A stretch of 64,000 bases of DNA from Sphingomonas changbaiensis NBRC 104936 (GCF_000974765.1 NZ_BBWU01000048.1:1-64000), one strand, 5' to 3'; counted from the stretch's first letter, positions 54,190 to 62,507 are shown. Numbers and translations: made by a program. The notes: generated from the letters alone by a model not told the origin.

Positions 54190-54621
54190 ATGCCGATCAC
54201 CTCAGACGCCGAAATCGCCGACCTCCTCCAGTCGACCCGCACGATCGCCCTGGTCGGCGCGTCGGACCGCCCCGATCGCCCCAGCTATGAAGTGATGCAC
54301 TTCCTCCAGCAGCACGGCTACCGCGTCATCCCGGTCAATCCGCAGATCACCGGCGAGCACGTCCACGGCGAATATGTCTGGCGCGAACTCGCCCAGATCG
54401 GCGAACCGATCGACCTGGTCGACATCTTCCGCCGCCCCCAGGCCGCCGGCGAAGCGGTCGACGAAGCCATTGCGGCCGGCGCGAAAGCCGTCTGGATGCA
54501 GCTCGGCGTGATCAACGAAGAAGCCGCCGCCCGCGCCGAAGCCGCCGGCCTCAAGGTCGTGATGGACCGCTGCCCGAAAATAGAAATCGCCCGAATGCGC
54601 CTGCCGAAGGTGGAATCCTAA
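54190..54621 (+). CDS. CoA-binding (Rossmann) protein, YccU type
   Basis: A 143-residue single-domain protein with TRTIALVGASDRPDRPSYEV (nucleotide or CoA-binding loop), GYRVIPVNPQ, and WMQLGVINEEAA, ending with MDRCPKIE (conserved Cys). It belongs to the CoA_binding_2 family, which corresponds to the N-terminal part of acyl-CoA synthetases. Biochemical role unknown. Confidence 0.87.
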   Translation: MPITSDAEIADLLQSTRTIALVGASDRPDRPSYEVMHFLQQHGYRVIPVNPQITGEHVHGEYVWRELAQIGEPIDLVDIFRRPQAAGEAVDEAIAAGAKAVWMQLGVINEEAAARAEAAGLKVVMDRCPKIEIARMRLPKVES

Positions 54622-54628
54622 GCCACCC

Positions 54629-54773
54629 TCGTCATTCCCGCGAAAGCGGGAATCCCGCTTCTTCTTTCCTTCTCTTCGTGAGCTTCGTGTCTTCGTGCGA
54701 GCCAAAAAGGGGACTCGCACAAAGACACGAAGAACAGAAAGAAGCGGGATTTCCGCTTTCGCGGGAATGACGG
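54629..54773. repeat. family E repeat, copy E4
   Basis: Long inverted repeat: GTCATTCCCGCGAAAGCGGG and its complement at 54754-54771, inner pairing CCCGCTTCTT/AAGAAGCGGG and a CTTCGTG/CACGAAG stem. This sequence type is a common dispersed element in alphaproteobacteria. Confidence 0.88.
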
Positions 54774-54831
54774 GAGACGAATTCGCGAGAGGGCGGCGGC
54801 ATCTTGGCCGTTAAGCCGGCAACGCCGGTCG

Positions 54832-54934
54832 GGGTTCACGCGAAGCCGCGAAGACGCGAAGACGCGAAGGGCCGGCGTTAAGCGACACCGATCGAACGAA
54901 CACTCCGATCTTCTTCGCGCCTTCGCGTGAACCA
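54832..54934. repeat. family F inverted repeat, copy F2
   Basis: Arms GGTTCACGCGAAGCCGCGAA and TTCGCGTGAACC with tandem GCGAAGAC units. Lies between E4 and the fumarase stop. Together E4 and F2 account for the whole 315-base gap 54622-54936; no gene was found there. Confidence 0.85.
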
Positions 54935-54936
54935 AA

Positions 54937-56457
54937 TCAGGCCTTTTCCAGCAGCTTCTCCCGCGCGATCTTCTCCCGCCACACCAACGGCGCCGTGTGG
55001 TGGACGCTCTCGCCGGTCGCGTCGACGGCGACGGTGACCGGCATGTCCTTCAGCTCGAACTCGTAGATCGCTTCCATGCCCAGGTCTTCGAAGCCGACCA
55101 CCTTCGACGCCTTGATCGCCCGCGCGACCAGATAGGCCGCGCCGCCGACCGCCATCAGATAGGCCGCCTTGTGGTCCTTGATCGCCTCGATCGCGACCGG
55201 CCCGCGCTCGGCCTTGCCGACCATCGCGAGCAGGCCCTGCTCCAGCATCATGCGGGTGAACTTGTCCATCCGCGTGGCCGTGGTCGGACCGGCCGGACCG
55301 ACGACTTCCTCGCGCACCGGATCGACCGGCCCGACATAGTAGATCACGCGCCCCTTGAACTGGACCGGCAGCTGTTCGCCGCGGGCAAGCATATCCTGGA
55401 TGCGCTTGTGCGCGGCGTCGCGGCCGGTCAGCATCTTGCCGTTGAGGAGCAAGCGGTCGCCCGGCTTCCAGCTGGCAACCACTTCTGGCGTCAGCGTGTC
55501 GAGATCGACGCGGATCGCTTCCTTGCTCGGCGTCCACTGCACCTTCGGCCATTCGTCGAGGCTCGGCGGCTCCAGATAGGCCGGGCCCGATCCGTCGAGG
55601 TGGAAATGCGCGTGCCGGGTCGCCGCGCAATTCGGGATCATCGCGATCGGCTTCGACGCAGCGTGCGTCGGCCAGTCCATGATCTTCACGTCCAGGATCG
55701 TGGACAAGCCCCCCAAGCCTTGCGCGCCGATGCCGAGCGCATTGACCTTGTCGAAAATCTCGATCCGCAGTTCCTCGATCTTATTCTGCGGCCCGCGCGC
55801 TTTCAGCTGCGCCATGTCGATATCGCCCATCAGCGATTCCTTGGCGAGCGTCATCGCCTTTTCGGCGGTGCCGCCGATGCCGATGCCGAGCATGCCCGGC
55901 GGGCACCAGCCCGCGCCCATCGTCGGCACGGTCTCCAGCACCCAATCGACGATCGAATCGGACGGGTTCAGCATCTTGAACTTGGACTTGTTCTCGGAGC
56001 CGCCGCCCTTCGCCGCGACGATCACCTCGACGTGATGCCCCGGCACCATCTCGACGTGCAGCACGGACGGCGTGTTGTCCTTGGTGTTGACGCGCGAAAA
56101 GGCCGGATCGCTGAGGATCGACGCGCGCAGCCGGTTGTCCGGGTGCAGATAGGCCCGCCGCACCCCCTCGTCGATCACCTCCTGCAGCGAATTGTCGCTC
56201 TCGAGCCGACAGTCCTGCCCCCATTTCACGAACACGGTGACAATGCCCGTATCCTGGCAGATCGGCCGATGCCCCTCCGCGCACATGCGGCTGTTGGTCA
56301 GGATCTGCGCGATCGCATCCTTCGCCGCCGGCGACACCTCGGCCTCATAGGCCGCGCCCAGCGCCCGGATGTAATCCATCGGGTGGTAATAGGAGATATA
56401 CTGGAGCGCGTCGGCCACGCTCTCGATCAGATCGGCTTCGCGGATGGTCGTGGTCAT
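54937..56457 (-). CDS. class I fumarate hydratase ([4Fe-4S] type)
   Basis: Hydrates fumarate to malate in the TCA cycle; the single-chain iron-sulfur enzyme. 506 residues. Cys ligands expected in HRPICQDTG (N-terminal domain), CPPGMLGIGIGG region with GAGWCPPG, and a third in IPNCAATRHA. C-terminal fumarase domain includes GDRLLLNGKMLTGRDAAHKR and the swivelling domain ending LLEKA. The start before TTTIREADL is preceded by GAGGGGG. It depends on Fe-S assembly, thus on suf and mrp. Confidence 0.93.
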   Translation of the reverse strand: MTTTIREADLIESVADALQYISYYHPMDYIRALGAAYEAEVSPAAKDAIAQILTNSRMCAEGHRPICQDTGIVTVFVKWGQDCRLESDNSLQEVIDEGVRRAYLHPDNRLRASILSDPAFSRVNTKDNTPSVLHVEMVPGHHVEVIVAAKGGGSENKSKFKMLNPSDSIVDWVLETVPTMGAGWCPPGMLGIGIGGTAEKAMTLAKESLMGDIDMAQLKARGPQNKIEELRIEIFDKVNALGIGAQGLGGLSTILDVKIMDWPTHAASKPIAMIPNCAATRHAHFHLDGSGPAYLEPPSLDEWPKVQWTPSKEAIRVDLDTLTPEVVASWKPGDRLLLNGKMLTGRDAAHKRIQDMLARGEQLPVQFKGRVIYYVGPVDPVREEVVGPAGPTTATRMDKFTRMMLEQGLLAMVGKAERGPVAIEAIKDHKAAYLMAVGGAAYLVARAIKASKVVGFEDLGMEAIYEFELKDMPVTVAVDATGESVHHTAPLVWREKIAREKLLEKA

Positions 56458-56548
56458 GGCGTGCCCCCTCGCACAGCTTGCGGGGGCTTTTCTAGAGTAT
56501 GGATGGGGAAAGAGGAATGTGTCGACGACGGGTGGTTTGCGGCCAGTC

Positions 56549-56684
56549 GTGGTCATCCCCGCGAAAGCGGGGATCCCGCTTCTTTCCTTTCTACCTTGGT
56601 GAGCTTTGCGTTCTTCGTGCGAGATAGATTTCGCACAAAGGGCACGAAGAAGAAGCGGCAATCCCCGCTGTCGCGGGAATGACG
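56549..56684. repeat. family E repeat, copy E5
   Basis: GTCATCCCCGCGAAAGCGGG and complement GTCGCGGGAATGAC, with inner CCCGCTTC/GAAGCGG and TTCGTGC/GCACGAA stems. It occupies the gap between fumarase and the next small gene. E4 and E5 frame the fumarase gene from both sides. Confidence 0.88.
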
Positions 56685-56721
56685 AAAAGGGCGGCAAGGG
56701 GGGGTCGTCAGCCGATATCCC

Positions 56722-57039
56722 TCAGTCCAACATCTTCCGCTTCTCATCCACCCACATCTTCCCCTCGTCGCCGCCCCAGAGCAGCCAGGCGATATAGCCG
56801 GCGGATGGGCGCGCCGGGTCGGCCCAGTTGCGGCCCTGTTTATCGACCGCGTGGCGGGCGAAATAGCTGTACATGGACTTGATGTCCTTGGGCTCCAGCG
56901 GTTCGCGGGCGATCAGCTGCTCGGCGCGGGCGACGCCGACATGGGTGCCGCCGCGGCCGTGTTTCGCCCGCAGGTCCAGCCCGCGCGCGGCGTTCTCCGC
57001 CATCTTGCTTGTCGGCACGAAACGCACGGGTTTCGGCAT
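56722..57039 (-). CDS. small conserved protein resembling a phage-head-associated module
   Basis: A 105-residue protein: AENAARGLDLRAKHGRGGTHVGVARAEQL at the start (shown in part: GLDLRAKHGRGGTHVGVARA), then SMYSYFARHAVDK and PSAGYIAWLLWGGDEG. This pattern is one I recall from phage prohead or structural ORFs and from free-standing bacterial genes; I cannot name the fold. It has no signal peptide. No other phage gene is adjacent, so it may be a domesticated relic. Confidence 0.65.
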   Translation of the reverse strand: MPKPVRFVPTSKMAENAARGLDLRAKHGRGGTHVGVARAEQLIAREPLEPKDIKSMYSYFARHAVDKQGRNWADPARPSAGYIAWLLWGGDEGKMWVDEKRKMLD

Positions 57040-57490
57040 GCGGCGCTCCCTTCAGATCGAGGGTGAGCCTTTCCCTCTGCGCGCCGGATAATCCACAGGA
57101 ATCTGAATCGCTGGCGCGGGCCCGTCGAACGGTTGGGCGAGGGCCGGGAATTCCCTCTCTGCAAGACATCGGTTCAGCGCCGAAACGAATCCTTCGCGCG
57201 ACGAACTGCGGGCTTCGGCAATGATTTACCGTCTTGCGTCCGGACTCGCGTTGGAACACAATCCCTAGCGCTAACACCGGGGGCTCACACAAGACGTGGT
57301 ATTCACCGCGCGCGACACCATATCGCGTGCACGGATGACTCACGCCCTGTGGAACACGGGGACAGGCGTTTTTCGCCCGCCCGGACGAGCCCTGGAAGTG
57401 TTACCGATGGTTGGCTTGCCCGAATCGAACAGATCGGGAACAATGAGGGGCTTGGGACGCATGGATTTCAGGGACACGCAGGAGGCCGAT
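57040..57490. other. 450-base upstream region of nrdA
   Basis: No gene was found between the small conserved gene and nrdA. The region should hold the promoters of both. It contains a near-match to a DnaA box (TAATCCACA, 57089-57097) and the two NrdR-like sites described separately. Several reading frames are open but show no family resemblance. Confidence 0.5.
57287..57330. promoter_or_regulatory. possible NrdR box pair upstream of nrdA
   Basis: ACACAAGACGTGGTAT (57287-57302) and ACACCATATCGCGTGC (57315-57330) each agree with the NrdR consensus ACACwATATATwGTGT at about 11 of 16 positions. Their centres are 28 bases apart; known tandem boxes are nearer 31-32. NrdR boxes before ribonucleotide reductase genes are expected, so the site is plausible but weak. 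Confidence 0.3.
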
Positions 57491-59347
57491 ATGAGCGCCA
57501 CCACCGTCGAGGCCGCGGACACCGGCACCGGCACGGGCACCCGCGAAGTGCGCGCGCGTCCCTTCCCAGTCGAGGTCGACCACAGCCGCGATTCGCTGCT
57601 GACCGAGTTCGGCAAGGACACGCTGCGCGACCGTTATCTGCTGCCCGGCGAATCCTATCAGGACCTGTTCGTCCGCGTCGCCTCCGCTTACGCAGACGAC
57701 GCCGCCCATGCGCAGCGGCTCTACGACTATATCTCGCGCCTGTGGTTCATGCCGGCGACGCCGGTGCTGTCGAACGGCGGCACCGGGCGCGGCCTGCCGA
57801 TCTCCTGCTACCTGAACTCGGTCGACGATAGTCTCGAAGGCATCGTCAACACATGGAACGAGAATGTCTGGCTCGCCTCGCGCGGCGGCGGCATCGGCAC
57901 CTATTGGGGCAGCGTGCGCGGCATCGGCGAGCCGGTCGGCCTGAACGGCAAGACCAGCGGCATCATCCCCTTCGTGCGCGTTATGGATTCGCTGACGCTG
58001 GCGATCAGCCAGGGCTCTCTCCGCCGTGGTTCGGCTGCCTGCTATCTCGACATTTCGCACCCCGAGATCGAGGAGTTCCTCGAGATCCGCAAACCCTCCG
58101 GCGACTTCAATAGGAAGGCGCTGAACCTGCACCACGGCGTGCTGATCACCGACGACTTCATGGAAGCGGTGCGCGGCGGCGAGGAATGGACACTGCGTTC
58201 GCCCAAGGACGGGTCGGAACGCGCCAAGGTCGACGCCCGCTCGCTGTTCCAGAAGCTGGTCGAAACCCGCCTTGCGACCGGCGAGCCGTACATCGTCTTC
58301 GCCGATCATGTGAACAAGGCGATGCCGCGCCACCACCAGGAGCTGGGCCTCAAGGTCTCGACCTCGAACCTCTGCTCCGAAATCACGCTGCCGACCGGCC
58401 GCGATCACCTCGGCAACGATCGCACCGCGGTCTGCTGCCTGTCGTCGCTGAACCTCGAAACCTGGGACGAGTGGAACGGCGACAAGCAGTTCATCGAGGA
58501 CGTGATGCGCTTCCTCGACAATGTGCTGACCGATTACATCGAGCGCGCGCCGGACGAAATGGCGCGGGCCAAATATTCGGCGGGCCGCGAACGCTCCGTC
58601 GGGCTCGGTGTGATGGGCTATCACTCGTTCCTGCAGGCGCGCGGCATTCCGTTCGAATCCGCGATGGCCAAGTCGTGGAACCTGAAGATGTTCAAGCACA
58701 TCCGCGCCGGCGCCGACGAAGCGTCGATGATGCTGGCGACCGAGCGCGGCCCGTGCCCGGACGCGGCCGAGCGCGGCGTGATGGAGCGGTTTTCGTGCAA
58801 GATGGCGATCGCGCCGACCGCGTCGATCTCGATCATCTGCGGCGGCACTTCCGCCTGCATCGAGCCGATCCCGGCCAACATCTACACCCACAAGACGCTG
58901 TCGGGCAGCTTCTCGATCCGCAATCCGTATCTGGAGAAATTGCTGATCGAGAAGTCCAAGAACTCTGACGCGGTGTGGAACTCGATCCTTGAGAAAGGCG
59001 GCTCGGTCCAGCACCTCGACTTCCTCACAGGCGAAGAAAAGGACTGCTACAAGACCAGCTTCGAGATCGACCAGCGCTGGCTGATCGAGCTCGCCGCCGA
59101 CCGCACGCCCTATATCGACCAGTCCGCCAGCCTGAACCTGTTCATCCCGGCCGACGTCGAGAAATGGGACCTCTTGATGCTCCATTTCCGCGCGTGGGAG
59201 CTCGGCATCAAGTCGCTCTATTACCTTCGCTCGAAATCCGTCCAGCGCGCCGGCTTCGCCGGCGGCGTCGAAGCCGACAACACCCCCGACCTGCGCCAGA
59301 TCGAGGTCGAGGCAAAGGATTACGACGAGTGTTTGGCGTGCCAGTAG
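57491..59347 (+). CDS. nrdA: class I ribonucleotide reductase, large (alpha) subunit
   Basis: Makes dNDPs from NDPs with the NrdB radical subunit. 618 residues from the ATG at 57491, preceded by AGGAGG. Key features: N-terminal domain without a complete ATP cone, PISCYLNSVDDSLEG (active-site Cys), NLCSEITLPT (Asn-Cys-Glu site), the second redox Cys in RTAVCCLSSLN, and the C-terminal CLACQ pair that receives electrons. An ATG at 57461 (MDFRDTQ) is a second candidate. Unlike most genomes nrdB is not next: three genes (about 1.3 kb) intervene. Confidence 0.93.
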   Translation: MSATTVEAADTGTGTGTREVRARPFPVEVDHSRDSLLTEFGKDTLRDRYLLPGESYQDLFVRVASAYADDAAHAQRLYDYISRLWFMPATPVLSNGGTGRGLPISCYLNSVDDSLEGIVNTWNENVWLASRGGGIGTYWGSVRGIGEPVGLNGKTSGIIPFVRVMDSLTLAISQGSLRRGSAACYLDISHPEIEEFLEIRKPSGDFNRKALNLHHGVLITDDFMEAVRGGEEWTLRSPKDGSERAKVDARSLFQKLVETRLATGEPYIVFADHVNKAMPRHHQELGLKVSTSNLCSEITLPTGRDHLGNDRTAVCCLSSLNLETWDEWNGDKQFIEDVMRFLDNVLTDYIERAPDEMARAKYSAGRERSVGLGVMGYHSFLQARGIPFESAMAKSWNLKMFKHIRAGADEASMMLATERGPCPDAAERGVMERFSCKMAIAPTASISIICGGTSACIEPIPANIYTHKTLSGSFSIRNPYLEKLLIEKSKNSDAVWNSILEKGGSVQHLDFLTGEEKDCYKTSFEIDQRWLIELAADRTPYIDQSASLNLFIPADVEKWDLLMLHFRAWELGIKSLYYLRSKSVQRAGFAGGVEADNTPDLRQIEVEAKDYDECLACQ

Positions 59348-59359
59348 GCCAGTCGCACT

Positions 59360-59443
59360 CACCCTCCCGCGGCTGCGCCGCTCCTTCCCTCTCCCGGCGG
59401 GAGAGGGAGGGGCCCATCGCGTCAGCGATGGGAGGGTAAGGGC
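59360..59443. repeat. family C repeat, copy C6 (partial), left of the DUF559 gene
   Basis: Nested inverted repeat: outer ACCCTCCC...GGGAGGGT, inner CCCTCTCCCGGCGGGAGAGGG hairpin and CATCGC/GCGATG stem. About 84 bases; equals one side of the complete family C element. It ends two bases before the DUF559 start codon. Confidence 0.85.
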
Positions 59444-59444
59444 G

Positions 59445-59915
59445 ATGGTGATGCAGAATTATCGCGGCCTTCCTGGCGGCTCCGTCGACCGCGCCCGCGA
59501 ACTCCGTCGCAACCGCACCGAAGCCGAAGACAAGCTCTGGTACGGCCTGCGCGAAAGGCTACCGGCGTACAAATGGCGCTTCCAGGTGCCGTTCCATCCC
59601 TATTACGCCGATTTTGCGTGTCTAAAGGCCAAGCTGATCATCGAAGTCGATGGCGGCCAGCATGACGAGGCGCGCGCCCGCGATGCACGCCGGACGCGCT
59701 TCCTCGAAGCAAAAGGCTTCCGCGCCCTTCGCTTCTGGAACAACGACGTTCTTGAGAATCTGGACGGCGTGCTGGAGGCGATCTCTATCTCCCTCTCCCA
59801 GCGGGAGAGAGTGTCGGGCCGGTCATGCTCCCAGCATGACCTAAATGGTGTGGGGCACCATTTACCCGACACTGGAGCGGCGAAGCCGCGGAAGGGTGAG
59901 GGCGGCAGCCTATGA
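59445..59915 (+). CDS. DUF559 endonuclease-like protein, framed by repeats
   Basis: A 156-residue protein. Residues 1-115 form a DUF559 domain, related to Vsr and PD-(D/E)XK nucleases: SVDRARELRRNRTEAEDKLW, then YYADFACLKAKLIIEVDGGQ with the likely metal-binding Asp and Glu, and GFRALRFWNNDVLENLDGV. From about residue 116 (SLSQRERVSGRS) to the stop, the coding sequence is family C repeat. A second repeat copy ends just before its ATG. No signal or partner gene is recognised. DNA-cutting activity is inferred from the fold. It lies between nrdA and nrdB. Confidence 0.8.
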   Translation: MVMQNYRGLPGGSVDRARELRRNRTEAEDKLWYGLRERLPAYKWRFQVPFHPYYADFACLKAKLIIEVDGGQHDEARARDARRTRFLEAKGFRALRFWNNDVLENLDGVLEAISISLSQRERVSGRSCSQHDLNGVGHHLPDTGAAKPRKGEGGSL

Positions 59916-59983
59916 CACCCTCATCCTCACCCTCCCACCTCGCTGCGCGAGGCGGGCCCCTCCCTCTCCTGGAAGGAGAGGGG
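59788..59983. repeat. family C repeat, copy C7 (compound), right of and inside the DUF559 gene
   Basis: Two parts: 59788-59900, with CCCTCTCCCAGCGGGAGAG at the start and a GGTCATGCT/AGCATGACC-like hairpin in the middle, and 59915-59983, with ACCCTCCC, GCTGCGC and CCTCTCC...GGAGAGG elements. The first part encodes the C-terminal 40 residues of the DUF559 protein; the second separates it from the DUF2171 gene. Confidence 0.8.
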
Positions 59984-60247
59984 TTAAGCTTCCTCTTCGA
60001 ACAACTCCGCCGCGTTCGCGCCGGTCGCGCTCAGCCGTACCTTGTCGCCCTCGACGCCGGCGACCAGGCCGACGGAGATGTAATGGTGGTGCCCGGCATG
60101 GGCGCCTTGGCCGCCTTCCACGTCGGCGCCGGAGTCCTTCTTGGTCAGCTTGATGCGGTCGCCTTCGACATGGTCGACGGTGCCGACATGGACGCCGTCG
60201 GCGCCGATCACGTCCATATGCTCGCGGATCTGGCTGAGGTCGGTCAT
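59984..60247 (-). CDS. DUF2171 protein
   Basis: An 87-residue acidic protein: IREHMDVIGADGVHVGTVDH, then GDRIKLTKKDS and HHHYISVGLVAGVEGDKVRL, the DUF2171 beta-barrel-like pattern (PRC-barrel-like). Three consecutive His might bind metal. A GGAGGAG site precedes the ATG. Function unknown; common in sphingomonads. It lies on the opposite strand to nrdA and nrdB. Confidence 0.85.
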   Translation of the reverse strand: MTDLSQIREHMDVIGADGVHVGTVDHVEGDRIKLTKKDSGADVEGGQGAHAGHHHYISVGLVAGVEGDKVRLSATGANAAELFEEEA

Positions 60248-60300
60248 TCTTACTCCTCCTTCGTTTCGCCTTCACAACGCGCAGGCCGGAGATTGGACGC

Positions 60301-60609
60301 ATGACCCGGAATCGATCCGTCGCAGCCCCCGCGCTGCTGCTCGCGCTCGCCGCCTGCGCCCGTCAAGTCGGAAGCGCGGTCCAGCACGGCCCTGACACGC
60401 CCGGCTTCCTGCTGGGCGTCTGGCACGGCTTCATCTTCCCGGTCGCCTGGGTGCTCAGCCTGTTCATGCCGGACGTCGCGATCTACGCGGTCCCGAACAA
60501 TGGCGGCTGGTACGATTTCGGCTATTTCGTCGGCATCGTGTTCTTAGGCGTCGGCGCCCGCAAGACGCACACCGTCACCCGCACCCGCATCATCCGGACG
60601 CGCGACTGA
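60301..60609 (+). CDS. small putative lipoprotein with a hydrophobic segment
   Basis: A 102-residue protein: signal with lipobox LAACA (Cys near residue 19), a hydrophobic stretch (FLLGVWHGFIFPVAWVLSLF, about 36-55), a second one (YFVGIVFLGVGA), and a basic Arg/Thr end. I recognise no named family, but similar small proteins occur with the GVWHGFIFPVAW block. GGAG precedes the ATG. It could share a transcript with nrdB, which starts 53 bases later. Confidence 0.7.
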   Translation: MTRNRSVAAPALLLALAACARQVGSAVQHGPDTPGFLLGVWHGFIFPVAWVLSLFMPDVAIYAVPNNGGWYDFGYFVGIVFLGVGARKTHTVTRTRIIRTRD

Positions 60610-60661
60610 TGGCGCGCGCACCCCTTCCTCCCCATATCCAGATCAACGCGGAGTAACGCCC

Positions 60662-61714
60662 ATGCCTCTCCTGTCCGCCTCCAAATCCTACAAGCCGTTC
60701 GAATACCCCTGGGCGTTCGAGTTCTGGAAGCGCCAGCAGCAGATCCACTGGATGCCGGAGGAAGTGCCGCTGGGCGAGGATTGCCGCGATTGGGCGCAAA
60801 AGCTCACCAATCATGAGCGGAACCTTTTGACCCAGATCTTCCGCTTCTTCACCCAGGCCGATGTCGAGGTGCAGGATTGCTACCACGACAAATATGGCCG
60901 CGTGTTCAAGCCGACCGAGATCAAGATGATGCTGACCGCGTTCAGCAACATGGAAACGGTCCACATCGCCGCCTATTCGCACCTGCTCGACACGATCGGC
61001 ATGCCGGAAAGCGAATACAGCGCCTTCCTCCAGTTCAAGGAGATGAAGGACAAGCATGATTACATGCAGCAATTCGGCGTCGACAATGACGAGGATATCG
61101 CGAAGACGCTAGCGATGTTCGGCGGCTTCACCGAGGGGCTGCAGCTGTTCGCGTCGTTCGCGATGCTGATGAACTTCCCGCGCTTCAACAAGATGAAGGG
61201 CATGGGCCAGATCATCAGCTGGTCGGTCCGCGACGAAAGCCTGCACTGCGAAGGCATCACCCGCCTGTTCCACGCCTTCGTGAAGGAACGCGACTGCCTT
61301 ACCAAGGCGGTCAAGGAAGACATTCTCGATTGCTGCCAGAAGACCGTGCGGCTGGAGGATGCGTTCATCGACCTGGCGTTCGAAATGGGCCCGGTGCCCG
61401 GCATGACGCCCAAGGAGATCAAGAAGTACATCCGCTACATCGCCGACTGGCGCCTGGGCCAGCTCGGCTTCGCCCCGATCTACATGATCGACGAACACCC
61501 GCTGCCGTGGCTGGCGCCACTACTCAACGGGGTGGAGCACGCCAACTTCTTCGAGACGCGCGCGACCGAATATTCGAAGGCCGCGACGCGCGGAAACTGG
61601 AACGAGGTGTGGGATAACTTCGACCGGCGCAAGGCCGCGAAGCTCGCCGTGGTCGCGAACGAGGACGGCGAGGGCGAGGATATGTTCGCACGGGCGGGCG
61701 TGGCGGCGGAATGA
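60662..61714 (+). CDS. nrdB: class I ribonucleotide reductase, small (beta) subunit
   Basis: Di-iron protein that holds the tyrosyl (or metal) radical for NrdA. 350 residues. Metal ligands and radical site are seen in FTQADVEVQDCYHD, METVHIAAYSHLLDTIG (Glu, His, Tyr), EGLQLFASFAM and SLHCEGITRLFH. C-terminal tail with acidic EDGEGEDMF for NrdA docking. Its stop overlaps the next gene's ATG (ATGA), so the abortive-infection-like gene is coupled to it. Confidence 0.94.
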   Translation: MPLLSASKSYKPFEYPWAFEFWKRQQQIHWMPEEVPLGEDCRDWAQKLTNHERNLLTQIFRFFTQADVEVQDCYHDKYGRVFKPTEIKMMLTAFSNMETVHIAAYSHLLDTIGMPESEYSAFLQFKEMKDKHDYMQQFGVDNDEDIAKTLAMFGGFTEGLQLFASFAMLMNFPRFNKMKGMGQIISWSVRDESLHCEGITRLFHAFVKERDCLTKAVKEDILDCCQKTVRLEDAFIDLAFEMGPVPGMTPKEIKKYIRYIADWRLGQLGFAPIYMIDEHPLPWLAPLLNGVEHANFFETRATEYSKAATRGNWNEVWDNFDRRKAAKLAVVANEDGEGEDMFARAGVAAE

Positions 61715-62496
61715 GCATGAAATGGTTGCCGAGAGGAGTCTTAGGCTTTTTCTCGATTCTTGCAGCCGTTTGGTGTCTTGGGGTTGTTCTGCAGGGGCTG
61801 GCAGCGGGACATGACTTAAGTTTTGTAGAGACCGACTTTAGCCTCTCAGGAACTTTTGGGGACTCGTTCGGAGGGCTAAGTGCTTTTATGGCTACCGCAG
61901 CGGCGATTGGAGCATGGGAAGCGGTCAGATATCAGCGCGAAGAACTTGCAAACGCTACGAAGCGTGAGACGGAACTCGATAAAGTGGCTGCCAAGCGCGA
62001 TTTTGAGGTCACCTTCTTCCATCTACAAGCCACGTTAGATCGCATTGTTGAGCAGATAGATATTGGGCATCTCACGTGGAAGCGCACTGGTAAGGATGCA
62101 TTCTCCAGCTTTGCCGATCAGGTACGCAAGACGAAGGAAAAGAGTGATCCAGATTACGGCAGTGCTTACCAGATCGTATTTTTAAGAAACCAAAACGACT
62201 TAGCGCACTATTTTCGGACGCTCTTCAATATCGTTTTCTACGTCGACGGCTCGGAACGGGAAGATGCATATTTTTACGTGAAGCTCATAAGGGCCACATT
62301 GTCCGAGCCCGAGTTGATTCTGCTCGCTCTCAATGGCCTTTTCCATGAAGAAGGTAGGGCTAACTTTAAGCCGTTGATCGAGAAGTATGCCCTCCTAAAT
62401 AACATATCGGCAGGCGCCAAAGCCGATTTCGATCTCGAAGATCATTATGAACCTATCGCTTTTGGAAGCGTCGGACTAGAAATTTCACCAAGCTGA
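61711..62496 (+). CDS. putative phage abortive infection protein
   Basis: A 261-residue protein with two N-terminal membrane helices (about 9-31 and 54-71), a charged helix (YQREELANATKRETELDKVA), then a helical domain with DFEVTFFHLQATLDRIVEQI, AHYFRTLFNIVFYVD, LIRATLSEPELILLALNG and FKPLIEKYALLNNI. This is the layout of the family annotated as putative phage abortive infection protein, an assignment made by pattern recognition. Base composition is clearly AT-richer than the genes around it, suggesting transfer. The ATG overlaps the nrdB stop (ATGA); a second ATG lies at 61717. Confidence 0.78.
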   Translation: MSMKWLPRGVLGFFSILAAVWCLGVVLQGLAAGHDLSFVETDFSLSGTFGDSFGGLSAFMATAAAIGAWEAVRYQREELANATKRETELDKVAAKRDFEVTFFHLQATLDRIVEQIDIGHLTWKRTGKDAFSSFADQVRKTKEKSDPDYGSAYQIVFLRNQNDLAHYFRTLFNIVFYVDGSEREDAYFYVKLIRATLSEPELILLALNGLFHEEGRANFKPLIEKYALLNNISAGAKADFDLEDHYEPIAFGSVGLEISPS

Positions 62497-62507
62497 AGGA
62501 GCGTAAG

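Noticed and set aside
54618-54935. 105-codon open frame between the CoA-binding gene and fumarase
   Set aside because: It is translated repeat sequence (families E and F), with no start signal or domain.
54622-54936. Search for tRNA or small RNA genes in the long intergenic gaps
   Set aside because: All gaps of this size are explained by palindromic repeats or lack a cloverleaf; none ends in CCA with a TTCGA loop.
56722-57039. Prophage remnant around the small phage-like gene
   Set aside because: No integrase, attachment site or other phage gene is visible; the neighbours are fumarase and nrdA.
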